Source of the DNA: Streptomyces venezuelae
Lineage (GTDB): Bacteria > Actinomycetota > Actinomycetes > Streptomycetales > Streptomycetaceae
NCBI RefSeq assembly: GCF_008642315.1
Contig: NZ_CP029192.1
Location: forward strand, 7,936,001 to 8,000,000
DNA length: 64,000 nt
Reading direction: 5' to 3'
Shown: one piece after another, positions 8,838 to 17,719 of the stretch
Numbering within the stretch: the stretch's first letter is position 1
How the letters are laid out: every line of letters starts with the position of its first letter
Notes under the pieces: generated by a model
Database searches by the model: none
What the model saw: only the letters and a program-made list of their open reading frames with translations
What the model was told of the DNA's origin: nothing
Translations under genes and position numbers: made by a program

Positions 8838-8879
8838 GGGCCCGGCCCGTTGTCCGACCCCGGGGATAGGCTGGGAATC

Positions 8880-9641
8880 ATGACCGAGCCGCAGAGTTCA
8901 GCCGCCCCCGCCGACCAGCTCACCCCCATGCCCGAGGACTGGCGGCGCGCGCTCGCCGTCGTCGCCCACCCGGACGATCTGGAGTACGGGTGCGCGGCGG
9001 CCATCGCGGGCTGGACCGACGGCGGCCGCGAGGTGGCGTACGTCCTGGCCACCCGCGGCGAGGCCGGCATCGACACCATCGACCCCGCCACCTGCGGGCC
9101 GCTGCGCGAGCGGGAGCAGCGCGCGAGCGCCGCCGTCGTCGGCGTCGACACCGTGGAGTTCCTCGACCACAAGGACGGCGTCGTCGAGTACGGGACGGCG
9201 CTGCGCCGCGACATCGCCGCCGCGATCCGCAGACACCGCCCCGAGCTGGTCATCACGCTCAACCACCGCGACACCTGGGGCGGCGTCGCCTGGAACACCC
9301 CCGACCACGTGGCCGTCGGCCGCGCCACCCTGGACGCCGCGGCGGACGCGGGCAACCGCTGGATCTTCCCAGAGCTCATCGAGGAGCAGGGCCTGGAGCC
9401 GTGGAACGGCGTGCGGTGGGTCGCCGTCGCTGGTTCCTCGACGCCCACGCACGCCGCGGACGCGTCGGCGGGGCTGGAGCGCTCGGTCGCCTCGCTCCTC
9501 GAACACCGCACGTACATCGAGGCGTTGACGGACGAGGACCCGGAGAAGTACTGCCGTACGTTCCTGACGGGCAACGCGCAGTCCCTGGCGTCGCGTTTCG
9601 GCGGCAAGCCCGCGGTGGCGTTCGAGGTCTTCAGCCGGTGA
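8880..9641 (+). CDS. PIG-L family deacetylase
   Basis: Zn-dependent deacetylase of the PIG-L/LmbE fold, 253 aa. The family signature AHPDDLEYG (about residues 32-40) gives the His-Asp-Asp metal/catalytic residues. A second His sits in TPDHVAVG (about residues 139-146). This superfamily removes acetyl from N-acetylglucosamine-type substrates, including MshB and Mca. This protein is not clearly either of them, so the substrate is left open. ATG 8880 follows a TAGGCT -10-like box closely, suggesting a very short leader. Confidence 0.82.
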   Translation: MTEPQSSAAPADQLTPMPEDWRRALAVVAHPDDLEYGCAAAIAGWTDGGREVAYVLATRGEAGIDTIDPATCGPLREREQRASAAVVGVDTVEFLDHKDGVVEYGTALRRDIAAAIRRHRPELVITLNHRDTWGGVAWNTPDHVAVGRATLDAAADAGNRWIFPELIEEQGLEPWNGVRWVAVAGSSTPTHAADASAGLERSVASLLEHRTYIEALTDEDPEKYCRTFLTGNAQSLASRFGGKPAVAFEVFSR

Positions 9642-9679
9642 GTCTTCAGTCGTCGAGGTGATGCGCGTAACCTGCGCGC

Positions 9680-10513
9680 GTGATCGACACCATCGGCACG
9701 GACATCCCGGAGGGCGAGGAGCGGCTGCGCCTCGACGTCGAGGACGGGCTCGGCATCCTCACCCTCTGCCGGCCGCGCAAGCTCAACGCGTGGAGCTGGG
9801 AATCCACCCGCCAACTCGGCCTGTTCGCCGACCGGATCCGCTTCGACGGCTCCATCAGGGCGGTGCTGCTGCGCGCCGAGGGCCGGGCGTTCTGCGCGGG
9901 CATCGACATCACGGCGCCGGGCGGCGGGATCACCGGCCGCACCGGCGCCGAGCGCACCCACCACTACTACGAGGGGCTGCGCTGGGCCCACGAGCGCTTC
10001 CGCGCCTTCGCGCGGCTCCCGCAGCCGGTCGTCGCGGCCGTCCAGGGGTACTGCCTGGGCTTCGGCTTCGAACTCGCGCTCATGGCGGATGTGCGGATCG
10101 CGGCGGACGACGCGGTCTTCGCGCTGCCCGAGGCGGGCATCGGCGTCGCCGTGGACGCGGGCGGCGACCTGCGCATCGCCCGTGAGGCCGGCGCGGGGTG
10201 GGCGAAGCTGCTGGCCCTCACCGGCCGCCGGATCGACGCGTCCACCGCGGAACGTCTGCGCCTCCTCCAACAGGTCGTGCCTCTGGCGGAGTTGAGCACT
10301 ACGGCCCGGAGCGTGGCGGCCGAGATCGCGGCGAACGCGCCGCTCGCCGTGCGGGGCATCAAGCGCGGCATCGACGCCTACACCGACGCGGGCATGGCGG
10401 AGGCGCTCGACCGCGTCGCGATGAACGCGGCGATCACGCTCACGTCGGAGGACTCCCGGGAGGGGTACAGGGCGAAGGCGGCGGGCCGGCCGGCGGCGTT
10501 CGAGGGGAAGTAG
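9680..10513 (+). CDS. Enoyl-CoA hydratase/isomerase family protein
   Basis: Crotonase-fold enzyme acting on acyl-CoA esters, 277 aa. The oxyanion-hole segments are AFCAGIDITAPGGG and VQGYCLGFGFELALMAD. The active-site stretch LPEAGIGVAVDAGGDLRIAR carries Glu and Asp in the pattern of delta3,5-delta2,4-dienoyl-CoA isomerases rather than the two Glu of classical hydratases. The isomerase assignment is therefore attractive but not certain. Its 3' end overlaps the convergent SDR gene by 74 bp, and that SDR resembles 2,4-dienoyl-CoA reductases. Confidence 0.83.
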   Translation: MIDTIGTDIPEGEERLRLDVEDGLGILTLCRPRKLNAWSWESTRQLGLFADRIRFDGSIRAVLLRAEGRAFCAGIDITAPGGGITGRTGAERTHHYYEGLRWAHERFRAFARLPQPVVAAVQGYCLGFGFELALMADVRIAADDAVFALPEAGIGVAVDAGGDLRIAREAGAGWAKLLALTGRRIDASTAERLRLLQQVVPLAELSTTARSVAAEIAANAPLAVRGIKRGIDAYTDAGMAEALDRVAMNAAITLTSEDSREGYRAKAAGRPAAFEGK

Positions 10514-11453
10514 GGGAAGCAGAGGTCCGTTGACCGGCACCCGCGCCGCCGTCGAACGGCGCCCTCCCCATCTGCTCCCGCACCGTCACCACCCGCGACC
10601 CGACCAGCCCTCTGCGCTGCCAGTTCGCGCCGTCGACCACCAGCGTGTGGCCGGTGATGAAGCGGGCGTACGGGGAGGCCAAGAACGTGGCGGCCCAGCC
10701 CAGTTCCCGGGGCAGCCCGACACGGAGGGCGGGCTGGCGGGCGGCCAGTGATCCGGCGGGATCCAGGTTGCCGCGGATGTCGGCGGTCATGTCGTCGTGC
10801 GGCATCAGCCCCGGCACCAGCCCGTTGACCTGGATGCCGTACGGCCCCCACTCCACCGCGAGGGTCTCCACCAGGCTCTTCACCCCGGCCTTGGCCGCCG
10901 CGCTGTGCGCGAACCCGGGGCCGCCCGTCCACGCGTACGACGCCCCGATGTCGATGACCGAGCCGGGGGTGCCCGCGGCCAGGTGACGGCGGCCGAACTC
11001 GCGCGTCATCAGGAACGTGCCGGTGAGCGTGATGTCCACGACGGATCGCCAGGCGCCCGGCGACATGTCCTCGGCGGGTACGGGGAAGTTGGCGGCGGCG
11101 TTGTTCACCAGGACCCCCGGCATCCCGTAGGCCGCCCGCGCCGCGTCGAAGACCTCGGCGACACGATCGGCGTCCCGGATGTCGCAGACCGCCGTGGTCA
11201 CGCGCCCGCCCAGCGCGGCCAGTTCGTCCCGCGCGGCCCTGAGCCGGTCCGCCTTGCGGCTCGCGATCACCAGGTCGGCGCCCAGCCGCGCGAACTCCGC
11301 GGCGACGGCCTTGCCGAGCCCCGTCCCGCCGCCCGTGACGAGGACGACCGTGCCGTCGTACGTGCCCGGTGGCAGCGCGGTGGCACCCAGCGGGGGAGGC
11401 GGAGGCAGTCCGGGCGGCCCGTCGGCCCCGCCCGCGGTGTCGTGGTGCGTCAT
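10440..11453 (-). CDS. SDR family oxidoreductase, 2,4-dienoyl-CoA reductase-like
   Basis: NAD(P)-dependent short-chain dehydrogenase, 337 aa. It shows the coenzyme motif TGGGTGLG, VNNAAAN, and HSAAAKAGV in place of the canonical YxxxK: Tyr is replaced by His here, while the Lys remains. This is a known feature of the dienoyl-CoA reductase/MDR-like subgroup. The first 30 residues are proline-rich (PPPPPLG). The last ~35 residues are an Arg/Pro/Ser-rich tail antisense to the end of the crotonase gene and look like read-through beyond the normal SDR fold. The ATG at 11453 is used. Confidence 0.82.
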   Translation of the reverse strand: MTHHDTAGGADGPPGLPPPPPLGATALPPGTYDGTVVLVTGGGTGLGKAVAAEFARLGADLVIASRKADRLRAARDELAALGGRVTTAVCDIRDADRVAEVFDAARAAYGMPGVLVNNAAANFPVPAEDMSPGAWRSVVDITLTGTFLMTREFGRRHLAAGTPGSVIDIGASYAWTGGPGFAHSAAAKAGVKSLVETLAVEWGPYGIQVNGLVPGLMPHDDMTADIRGNLDPAGSLAARQPALRVGLPRELGWAATFLASPYARFITGHTLVVDGANWQRRGLVGSRVVTVREQMGRAPFDGGAGAGQRTSASPTSPRTPPAGPPPSPCTPPGSPPT

Positions 11454-11513
11454 GCGCGCATGGATACTCCGTCCGGGGCGAAACCTCCATCGACACGACA
11501 GGGGAGTTCAGTG

Positions 11514-12278
11514 GTGAACCGCATCGGGATCATCGGCGTGGGCGAGATCGGCCGGGCCATGGTGGACGGCTTGTGCGACGGTGTCCAGGAACCGCCGGAG
11601 ATCCACCTCTCCCCGCGCGGGGCCCGAACGGCCGCCGAGCTGGCGAGCCGGTACCCCGGCGTACGGGTGTGCGCGGACAACCAGGAGGTCGCGGACCGCG
11701 CCGAGCTGGTGATCCTCGCCGTCCGCCCCCAGGACCGTACCGAGGCCCTCGAAGGACTGCGGGTCGGCGACGACAAGGTCGTGCTCAGCGTCATGGCGGG
11801 CGTCGGCGTCGACGAGGTGCGCGACCTGCTCGGCACCGCCGCCCCCGTGGTGCGCGCCATCCCGCTGCCCGCCGTGCGCGAACGCCGCTCCGTCACCGTG
11901 ACCTTCCCGTCCCACCCGGCCGTCGACGCCCTCTTCGACGGGCTCGGCGGCGCGCTGCCGGTGGCGGACGAGGCGGACTTCGCCGTGTTCTCCACGCTGA
12001 CGGGCACGTTGAGCGCGCACTACGCGTACCTGGCGACCCTCACCGACTGGGCCGCCCGGCAGGGCGTTCCCGCCGAGGAGGCCGACCGTTACGTCCGCGG
12101 CCTCTTCCAGGCCGTCGGACGGGCGCTGGGCGACGGGACGCGCTCGCCGAAGCAGCTGGCGGGCGACCACGAGACGCCCGGCGGAAGCAACGAGCGCATC
12201 CGCACCACGTGGTTCGACGGGGGCAACGCCGAGTCCCTCACCAAGGCACTCGACGCGCTCCTCGCCCACCTCCGGTAG
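11514..12278 (+). CDS. NAD(P)-binding reductase, pyrroline-5-carboxylate reductase-like
   Basis: Resembles ProC: N-terminal Rossmann motif GIIGVGEIGRAMVDG, then VILAVRPQ and SVMAGVGVDEV, then a C-terminal helical dimerisation domain ending with GSNERIRTTWFDGG. The last motif corresponds to the TPGGxT region, where this protein reads ETPGGSNE. 254 aa from GTG 11514, chosen because GGGGAG lies 7 nt upstream; GTG 11511 is too close. It may make proline, or act on a related imine. It overlaps nothing and ends 27 bp before the convergent permease. Confidence 0.78.
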   Translation: MNRIGIIGVGEIGRAMVDGLCDGVQEPPEIHLSPRGARTAAELASRYPGVRVCADNQEVADRAELVILAVRPQDRTEALEGLRVGDDKVVLSVMAGVGVDEVRDLLGTAAPVVRAIPLPAVRERRSVTVTFPSHPAVDALFDGLGGALPVADEADFAVFSTLTGTLSAHYAYLATLTDWAARQGVPAEEADRYVRGLFQAVGRALGDGTRSPKQLAGDHETPGGSNERIRTTWFDGGNAESLTKALDALLAHLR

Positions 12279-12305
12279 CCACGACGCCGGCCACGGCTCA
12301 CGGGG

Positions 12306-13811
12306 TCACGCGGTGTCCGCCTCGTCGGGCACCGCGTTGTCCGCCGGGGCGTCGCTGCGGCCGTAGTGGTGCGTCGTGAACATGTAGAGCAGGCCCGCGG
12401 CCACCACGACGCCGCCGCTCAGCAGCACGATCCAGTTGTCGTACCAGGGCGCTTCGGGCGTGCGGGGCCAGGCGATGTTGACGATGGCGAAGATCCCGTA
12501 CGCGAGCGCCCCGAAGTTGACCAGCAGACCCCATCGCCCGAGCCGGTACTCGCCGCTCGGCTTCCACCCCTTCAGACGGGCTCGCAGCGCGGCGAGGACG
12601 ACCATCTGGAAGGCCGCGTAGATGCCGAGGATCGCGAAGGACACGATCTTCGTGAGGGCGTCCTCCGAGATGAGCGAACCGACGGCGATGAGCGCGGGCA
12701 CGACCGCCGCGATGAGCAGCGCGTACGGCGGGACCGCGCGCGCCGACGAGAACTTCCGCAGCAGCCGGTGGCCGATGATCATCTCGTCCCGTGCGTACGA
12801 GTAGATGAGTCGTCCGGCGGCGGCCTGCAGACTGATCGTGCAGGACAGGAAGGAGATGAGGACGACGGCCATGACCGTGCGCGCACCCGCCTCGCCGAGG
12901 GCGTCGAAGAGCACCCTGACCACCGGGTCGGTGTCCTCGCCCGAGATCACGGCCCGGTAGTCGACGACGGCGAGGAGCAGCGTCAGACAGGTGAACGTCG
13001 CCGCCGCCCCGCCGACGTAGATGGTGCGGCGCATCGCCTTCGGGATGACCTTGCCGGGGTGCTTGACCTCCTCGGCGACGTCTCCGCACGCCTCGAAGCC
13101 GTAGTACTGGTAGAAGCCGATGATCGCGGCGCCGAGGAAGACGGGCAGGTAGGAGCTGTCACCGGCCGCGCCGTAGTCGTCGAAGAGGACGCCGAGGCCG
13201 TGGAAGCGGTGCGTGGTCAGCAGGATGATGCCGACGACGAGCGCGCCGAGCAGCTCCGCGCTGAACCCGATGAGCGCCGCCCATGAAAGCGCCTTCGTAC
13301 CCGCGTAGTTGATGAGCACGGAGATCACGATCAGCGCGATCGTGCACAGCACGGTGGTGTGCACGGTGGGTTTGAAGCCGAGCAGGATCGCGATGTAGGG
13401 CCCCGCGCCGTACGCGACGCTGGTGATGGTGACGAGCAGCGCCCACATGTAGACCCAGCCGGTCATCCACGCCCAGCGCACGCCCCACAGCCGCCGCGCC
13501 CACGGATAGACGCCGCCCGCGACCGGGTACTGCGCGACGACCTCGCCGAAGACGAGGGCGACGAGGAACTGCCCGCACCCCGCCATGACGAACGCCCAGA
13601 TCATCGGCGGGCCACCGTCGGCGAGGGCCGTGCCGAAGAGGGTGTACGTGCTCACGACGGGGGAGAGGTAGGTGAAACCGAGGGCGAAGTTCGCCCACGG
13701 GCCCATCTCCTTGCGGAACTCCGAGTTCTCCTCGCCGGGAGCCGTGTCCGTGCCCGAGTCCTTGCCCGTGCCCGCGTTCGCGGTGCCGTCCGGGGTATCC
13801 GCGGTGCTCAC
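12306..13811 (-). CDS. APC family amino acid/amine permease
   Basis: Membrane transporter of the amino acid-polyamine-organocation superfamily, 501 aa. After a hydrophilic Gly/Thr-rich N-terminus (about 35 residues) come roughly twelve hydrophobic spans, starting at GPWANFALGFTYLSP and including GGVYPWARRLWG. The polar C-terminus is short. GTG 13811 overlaps the stop of the GMC oxidoreductase gene (GTGA). It is therefore the third gene of the aldehyde dehydrogenase-GMC-permease operon and may import the operon's substrate (choline or a related amine; inference). Confidence 0.85.
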   Translation of the reverse strand: MSTADTPDGTANAGTGKDSGTDTAPGEENSEFRKEMGPWANFALGFTYLSPVVSTYTLFGTALADGGPPMIWAFVMAGCGQFLVALVFGEVVAQYPVAGGVYPWARRLWGVRWAWMTGWVYMWALLVTITSVAYGAGPYIAILLGFKPTVHTTVLCTIALIVISVLINYAGTKALSWAALIGFSAELLGALVVGIILLTTHRFHGLGVLFDDYGAAGDSSYLPVFLGAAIIGFYQYYGFEACGDVAEEVKHPGKVIPKAMRRTIYVGGAAATFTCLTLLLAVVDYRAVISGEDTDPVVRVLFDALGEAGARTVMAVVLISFLSCTISLQAAAGRLIYSYARDEMIIGHRLLRKFSSARAVPPYALLIAAVVPALIAVGSLISEDALTKIVSFAILGIYAAFQMVVLAALRARLKGWKPSGEYRLGRWGLLVNFGALAYGIFAIVNIAWPRTPEAPWYDNWIVLLSGGVVVAAGLLYMFTTHHYGRSDAPADNAVPDEADTA

Positions 13812-15376
13812 TGATCGGCCCCTTCCGTGCCGGCGGCCCCGGGGGCGGGCCTCGCCATGATGAGGTCCGCGGCGCGTTCGGCGGCGAGGAGCACCGTGAC
13901 CATGGGGTTGATGGTCGGCATGGTCGGGAAGATGGACGCGTCGACGATGCGGAGACCGTCGTGTCCGCGCAGGCGCAGCTGCGGGTCGACCACGGCCATC
14001 GGGTCGTCCTCCGCGCCCATCCGGCAGGTTCCCGCCGGATGGTAGACGGTGTGCGCGGCCCGCCGCCCGTACTCCGAGAGGTCGGCGTCCGACTGCACGT
14101 CCGGCCCCGGGGCGACCTCGCGCAGCAGCCAGTCGCTGAGCGGAGCGGTGGCGGCGACCTCGCGCGCGATGCGCAGACCGTCGACGATCGTCCGCTCGTC
14201 GTGCCCCTCCGGATCCGTGAAGTAGCGGAAGTCCAGGGCCGGTTTGACGGACGGGTCGGCGCTGCGCAGCCACATGCGGCCGACGGAGCGGGCCCGCGGC
14301 ACGTTCGGCGTCATGCAGACCCCGTGCTCGGGAACGGGATAGCCGAGGCGTTCCGTGTTGACGGTGAACGGCACTTGGTAGAAGTGGAACATCAGGTCGG
14401 GGCGCGGCCCGCCCGCCGCGTCGCGGCGCAGGAAGAGACCGGCGTCGGAGTCCATGGCCGAGTTGGGCGGCAGCGGTCCGCTCGTCTCCCACACCATCAC
14501 CGACTCGGGGTGGTCGAGGAGGTTCTCGCCGATCCCCGGCAGATCCGCGCCGACCTCGATGCCGAGGTCGCGCAGCTGGTCGGCGGGGCCGATGCCGGAG
14601 AGCATCAGGAGCCGGGGCGTGTCGATGGCGCCCGCGCAGAGCAGGACCTCGGCCTCCGCCTCCAGGATCGACACCGAGCCGTCGGGGTTGCGGACCTGCA
14701 CGCGGGTGAAGCGGCCCTCTTCGTCGCGCAGCAGCCGGTACGCCCATGTCTCCAGGCGGAGCGTCAGGTTCGGGCGGTCCATGACGGGGTGCAGGTACGC
14801 GACCGACGCGGAGGAACGGTTGTTGGTCTGCGGGTCGTACGCGAGGGAGAAGAACCCCGCGCCGTCGGTGAACGGACGGGCGTTGAAGTCCTCGACGACC
14901 GGGACGCCGAGCCGGCTGGTCGCCGCCGTCACGAAGTCCTGGGCGATCGGGTTACGGTCGGCGGCGCCGACCGGCACGATCGTGTTCTGCAGCCGCGACC
15001 GGTACGGCAGGATCGTGTCGGGCCCCCATCCTTCGCAGCCGCTCGCCACCCACTCGTCGAGGTCCTCGGGGAACGGCAGGAAGCTGATCAGGGTGTTGTG
15101 CGAGGAGCAGCCGCCGAGCACGCGGGCCCGGGAGTGCAGGATGTGGGAGTTGCCGCGCGGCTGCTCCTCGGTGGTGTAGCCGTAGTCGAACTCGCCGCCG
15201 AGCAGGTTGATCCAGTTGCGGAGCTTCAGGATCCGGTCGTCGCCGACGTCGCTGGGCCCGCCCTCCACCACGCAGACCCGGGACGCCGGGTCCTCGCTCA
15301 GCCGGGCGGCCAGTACGGACCCCGCCGTACCGCCGCCGATGATCAGGTAGTCGTAAGTCGTCGTCTCGTCGGCCAT
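13808..15376 (-). CDS. GMC oxidoreductase, choline oxidase/dehydrogenase-like
   Basis: FAD enzyme of the glucose-methanol-choline family, 522 aa, expected to oxidise choline to betaine aldehyde. The N-terminal FAD motif is DYLIIGGGTAGSVLAARLSE. The segment RVLGGCSSHNTLISF places a His where choline oxidase attaches FAD covalently. GAIDTPRLLMLSGIGP is the second GMC signature. Catalytic VYHPAGTCRMG (His) and INPMVTVLLAAERAADLI (Asn) sit at the C-terminus. It lies 52 bp after the aldehyde dehydrogenase gene and overlaps the permease gene. Whether it is an oxidase or dehydrogenase cannot be decided here. Confidence 0.86.
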   Translation of the reverse strand: MADETTTYDYLIIGGGTAGSVLAARLSEDPASRVCVVEGGPSDVGDDRILKLRNWINLLGGEFDYGYTTEEQPRGNSHILHSRARVLGGCSSHNTLISFLPFPEDLDEWVASGCEGWGPDTILPYRSRLQNTIVPVGAADRNPIAQDFVTAATSRLGVPVVEDFNARPFTDGAGFFSLAYDPQTNNRSSASVAYLHPVMDRPNLTLRLETWAYRLLRDEEGRFTRVQVRNPDGSVSILEAEAEVLLCAGAIDTPRLLMLSGIGPADQLRDLGIEVGADLPGIGENLLDHPESVMVWETSGPLPPNSAMDSDAGLFLRRDAAGGPRPDLMFHFYQVPFTVNTERLGYPVPEHGVCMTPNVPRARSVGRMWLRSADPSVKPALDFRYFTDPEGHDERTIVDGLRIAREVAATAPLSDWLLREVAPGPDVQSDADLSEYGRRAAHTVYHPAGTCRMGAEDDPMAVVDPQLRLRGHDGLRIVDASIFPTMPTINPMVTVLLAAERAADLIMARPAPGAAGTEGADQ

Positions 15377-15428
15377 GCCGCTGCCTTCCCTGTCGTCCGT
15401 GCTCGTCCGTGTGGAGCGCCGAGCCCGT

Positions 15429-16895
15429 TCAGCCCTTGAACCAGCCGGAGGGGCCCGGCCTGAGGTTCTGGTAGATGTGCTTGGCCTCCTGGTACTCGCG
15501 CAGGCCCGTCGGCCCGAGCTCCCGGCCGAAACCGGACATGCCGAAGCCGCCCCACTCCGCCTGCGGGACGTAGGGGTGGAAGTCGTTGATCCAGACCGTG
15601 CCGTGCCGCAGCCGGGCGGCGACCCGCTGGGCGCGGCTCGCGTCGTTCGTCCAGATGCCGCCCGCCAGGCCGTACCGGGTGTCGTTGGCCAGCTCGACGG
15701 CCTCGTCCTCGGAGCGGAAGCGCTCCACCGTGACGACCGGGCCGAAGACCTCCTCCTGCACGATGCGCATGGAGCGGTCGCAGTCGGCGTAGATCGTGGG
15801 CAGCAGGAAGTAGCCGCGCGACAGCTCGGGCGCGTCGGGCCTGCGGCCGCCGCACACCAGCCGCGCGCCTTCCTCGCGGGCCACCTCCAGATAGCCCTCG
15901 ACCTTCTCCCGGTGCTCCGCCGAGCTCAGCGGACCGCTCTCGGTCTCCGGGTCGAGCCCGTTGCCCAGCCGGATGGTCTGCGCACGGGCGGCGAGCCGCT
16001 CCACGAACCGGTCGTGCAGGGAGTCCTCGACGAGCAGCCGGGAGCCCGCCGAGCAGACCTGACCGGAGTGCAGGAACGATGCTTCCAGCGCGTGGTCGAC
16101 GGCCGCTTCGAAGTCGCAGTCGGCGAAGACCACGTTGGGGTTCTTGCCGCCGAGCTCCAGGGCGAGGTTCTTCACGCCCGGCGCGCACGCCTCCATGATC
16201 CGGCGCCCGGTCGCCAGACCGCCGGTGAAGGAGACCAGGTCCACCTCGGAGTGCGCGGACATGGCCGCGCCCACGGTGCTGCCCGGGCCGAGCACCAGGT
16301 TCGCGACCCCGGCGGGCGCGCCCGCCTCGGCGATCAGCTTGATCATGTGGATGGTGGAGAGCGGCGTGGTCTCACTGGGTTTGAGGACGAAGGTGTTGCC
16401 CGCGACCAGGGCGGGGGCGACCTTCCAGGAGGCCTGCAGCAGCGGATAGTTCCAGGGCGCGATCAGGGCGCAGACCCCGATGGGGTGGTACGTGACCCGG
16501 CTCAGCACGTCGGGGCCGACGTCCACGACCCGGCCGCCGTCCTTGTCCGCGATCTCGGCGAAGTAGCGGAACGCGTTCGAGACGTCCTCGACGTCGATCC
16601 GGGCCTCGGCGAGCGTCTTGCCCGTGTCCAGGGACTCGACGTGGGCGATCTCCTCCTGGTCCCGCAGCAGGAACCGCGACACCTTCAAAAGCACGTCCGC
16701 GCGCTCCCGGGTCGGCGCGTCCGACCAGTCGCCGCGGTCGAAGGCCCGCCGCGCGGCCCGCACGGCGAGGTCGACGTCCGCCTCTCCGGCGTCGTCGACC
16801 TGCTGCACCACGGACGCGTCGAACGGATTGATCACATCCCGCCGCGCCCCTTCGACGGCCCCCGTCCACTCCCCGTCGACGAACAGTTCCGGCAT
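15429..16895 (-). CDS. Betaine-aldehyde dehydrogenase-like aldehyde dehydrogenase
   Basis: NAD(P)-dependent aldehyde dehydrogenase, 488 aa, first gene of the operon. Motifs: IGVCALIAPWNYPLLQASWK (cofactor region), FTGGLATGR, LALELGGKNPNVVF (general-base Glu), and HSGQVCSAGSRL (nucleophilic Cys). With the downstream GMC enzyme, the likely reaction is betaine aldehyde to glycine betaine. The ATG at 16895 has a GAGGGAG ribosome site about 7 nt upstream. The 254-bp upstream region shared with the divergent GNAT gene must hold the promoter. No clear BetI-type palindrome was recognised there. Confidence 0.86.
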   Translation of the reverse strand: MPELFVDGEWTGAVEGARRDVINPFDASVVQQVDDAGEADVDLAVRAARRAFDRGDWSDAPTRERADVLLKVSRFLLRDQEEIAHVESLDTGKTLAEARIDVEDVSNAFRYFAEIADKDGGRVVDVGPDVLSRVTYHPIGVCALIAPWNYPLLQASWKVAPALVAGNTFVLKPSETTPLSTIHMIKLIAEAGAPAGVANLVLGPGSTVGAAMSAHSEVDLVSFTGGLATGRRIMEACAPGVKNLALELGGKNPNVVFADCDFEAAVDHALEASFLHSGQVCSAGSRLLVEDSLHDRFVERLAARAQTIRLGNGLDPETESGPLSSAEHREKVEGYLEVAREEGARLVCGGRRPDAPELSRGYFLLPTIYADCDRSMRIVQEEVFGPVVTVERFRSEDEAVELANDTRYGLAGGIWTNDASRAQRVAARLRHGTVWINDFHPYVPQAEWGGFGMSGFGRELGPTGLREYQEAKHIYQNLRPGPSGWFKG

Positions 16896-17149
16896 CGTGC
16901 GCTCCCTCGCTCTGGTCCCTGTCCGGTGCCGAAGCCGCCACCGGCACGCACACCGGCACCAACATCGTCCGAGCGGCGCGCACGGGCCGCGGGGACGCAC
17001 CGACGGGAGGAGGGTTGGGGGCAGATGTGACCTGGTTGGGCTAGGGACCGGCCGGGGTGCCGGGACGGACGGGGCAGTCACGGGCACCGCGTCGCAAACC
17101 CGGCCGAGGCGCCTGCGGCTCCGTCGGACAGCGGTGCGAGAATCCCGCA

Positions 17150-17719
17150 ATGGTCAACACGGAAACGGTCAGCGCAGAAGAGCCCGCCCGCACCGCCCTC
17201 GTTCCCGCCGGGCCCCAACTTCGGCCTGTGGTCGAGCGGTTGGCCCAGCTCTACCGGCACGACATGTCGGAGTTCATCGGGTACCTGCCCTCGCCCGACG
17301 GGACGTACGACTTCGGCAAGCTGCCGCTGTTCTTCGACGAGCCGGGGCGGTCGGCCCTGCTCATCCAGTACGGGTCGGTGCCCGCCGGTTTCGTGCTGAC
17401 CCGCCCGATGTCCGAGGGCGCGACCTCGATCTCCGCGTTCTTCGTCGTACGGGCACTGCGCCGACGCGGTGTCGGCCGGGAGGCCGCCCTTCAGCTGCTG
17501 CGCTCCCGGCCGGGCGCGTGGGCCATCGCGTTCCAGCCCGCCAACGCGGGGGCCGCCCGGTTCTGGCGCGGGGTCGCGACGGAGGCGGTGGGATCCGACT
17601 GGTGCGAGGAGTCGCGGCCCGTCCCCGCCTCCGTGGCCGGGAACGTGCCGGACGACCAGTGGATCCTGCTGGACACGAGCCCGCCGCGGCCCGGGCCTGC
17701 CGCACCGGCCGCGTCCTAG
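17150..17719 (+). CDS. GNAT family N-acetyltransferase
   Basis: Acetyl-CoA-dependent acyltransferase fold, 189 aa. The acetyl-CoA binding motif A is ISAFFVVRALRRRGVGREAA (R-x-x-G-x-G/A), followed by AIAFQPANAGAARFWRG, which corresponds to motif B. The substrate is unknown. ATG 17150 is selected over upstream in-frame codons, which would add a basic low-complexity segment. The stop overlaps the stop of the convergent flavoprotein gene (CTAG), so little or no terminator separates them. Confidence 0.8.
   Translation: MVNTETVSAEEPARTALVPAGPQLRPVVERLAQLYRHDMSEFIGYLPSPDGTYDFGKLPLFFDEPGRSALLIQYGSVPAGFVLTRPMSEGATSISAFFVVRALRRRGVGREAALQLLRSRPGAWAIAFQPANAGAARFWRGVATEAVGSDWCEESRPVPASVAGNVPDDQWILLDTSPPRPGPAAPAAS

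Noticed and set aside
16896..17149. BetI-type operator between the aldehyde dehydrogenase and GNAT genes
   Set aside because: Only repeated CCGGCAC motifs without convincing symmetry; not enough to call.
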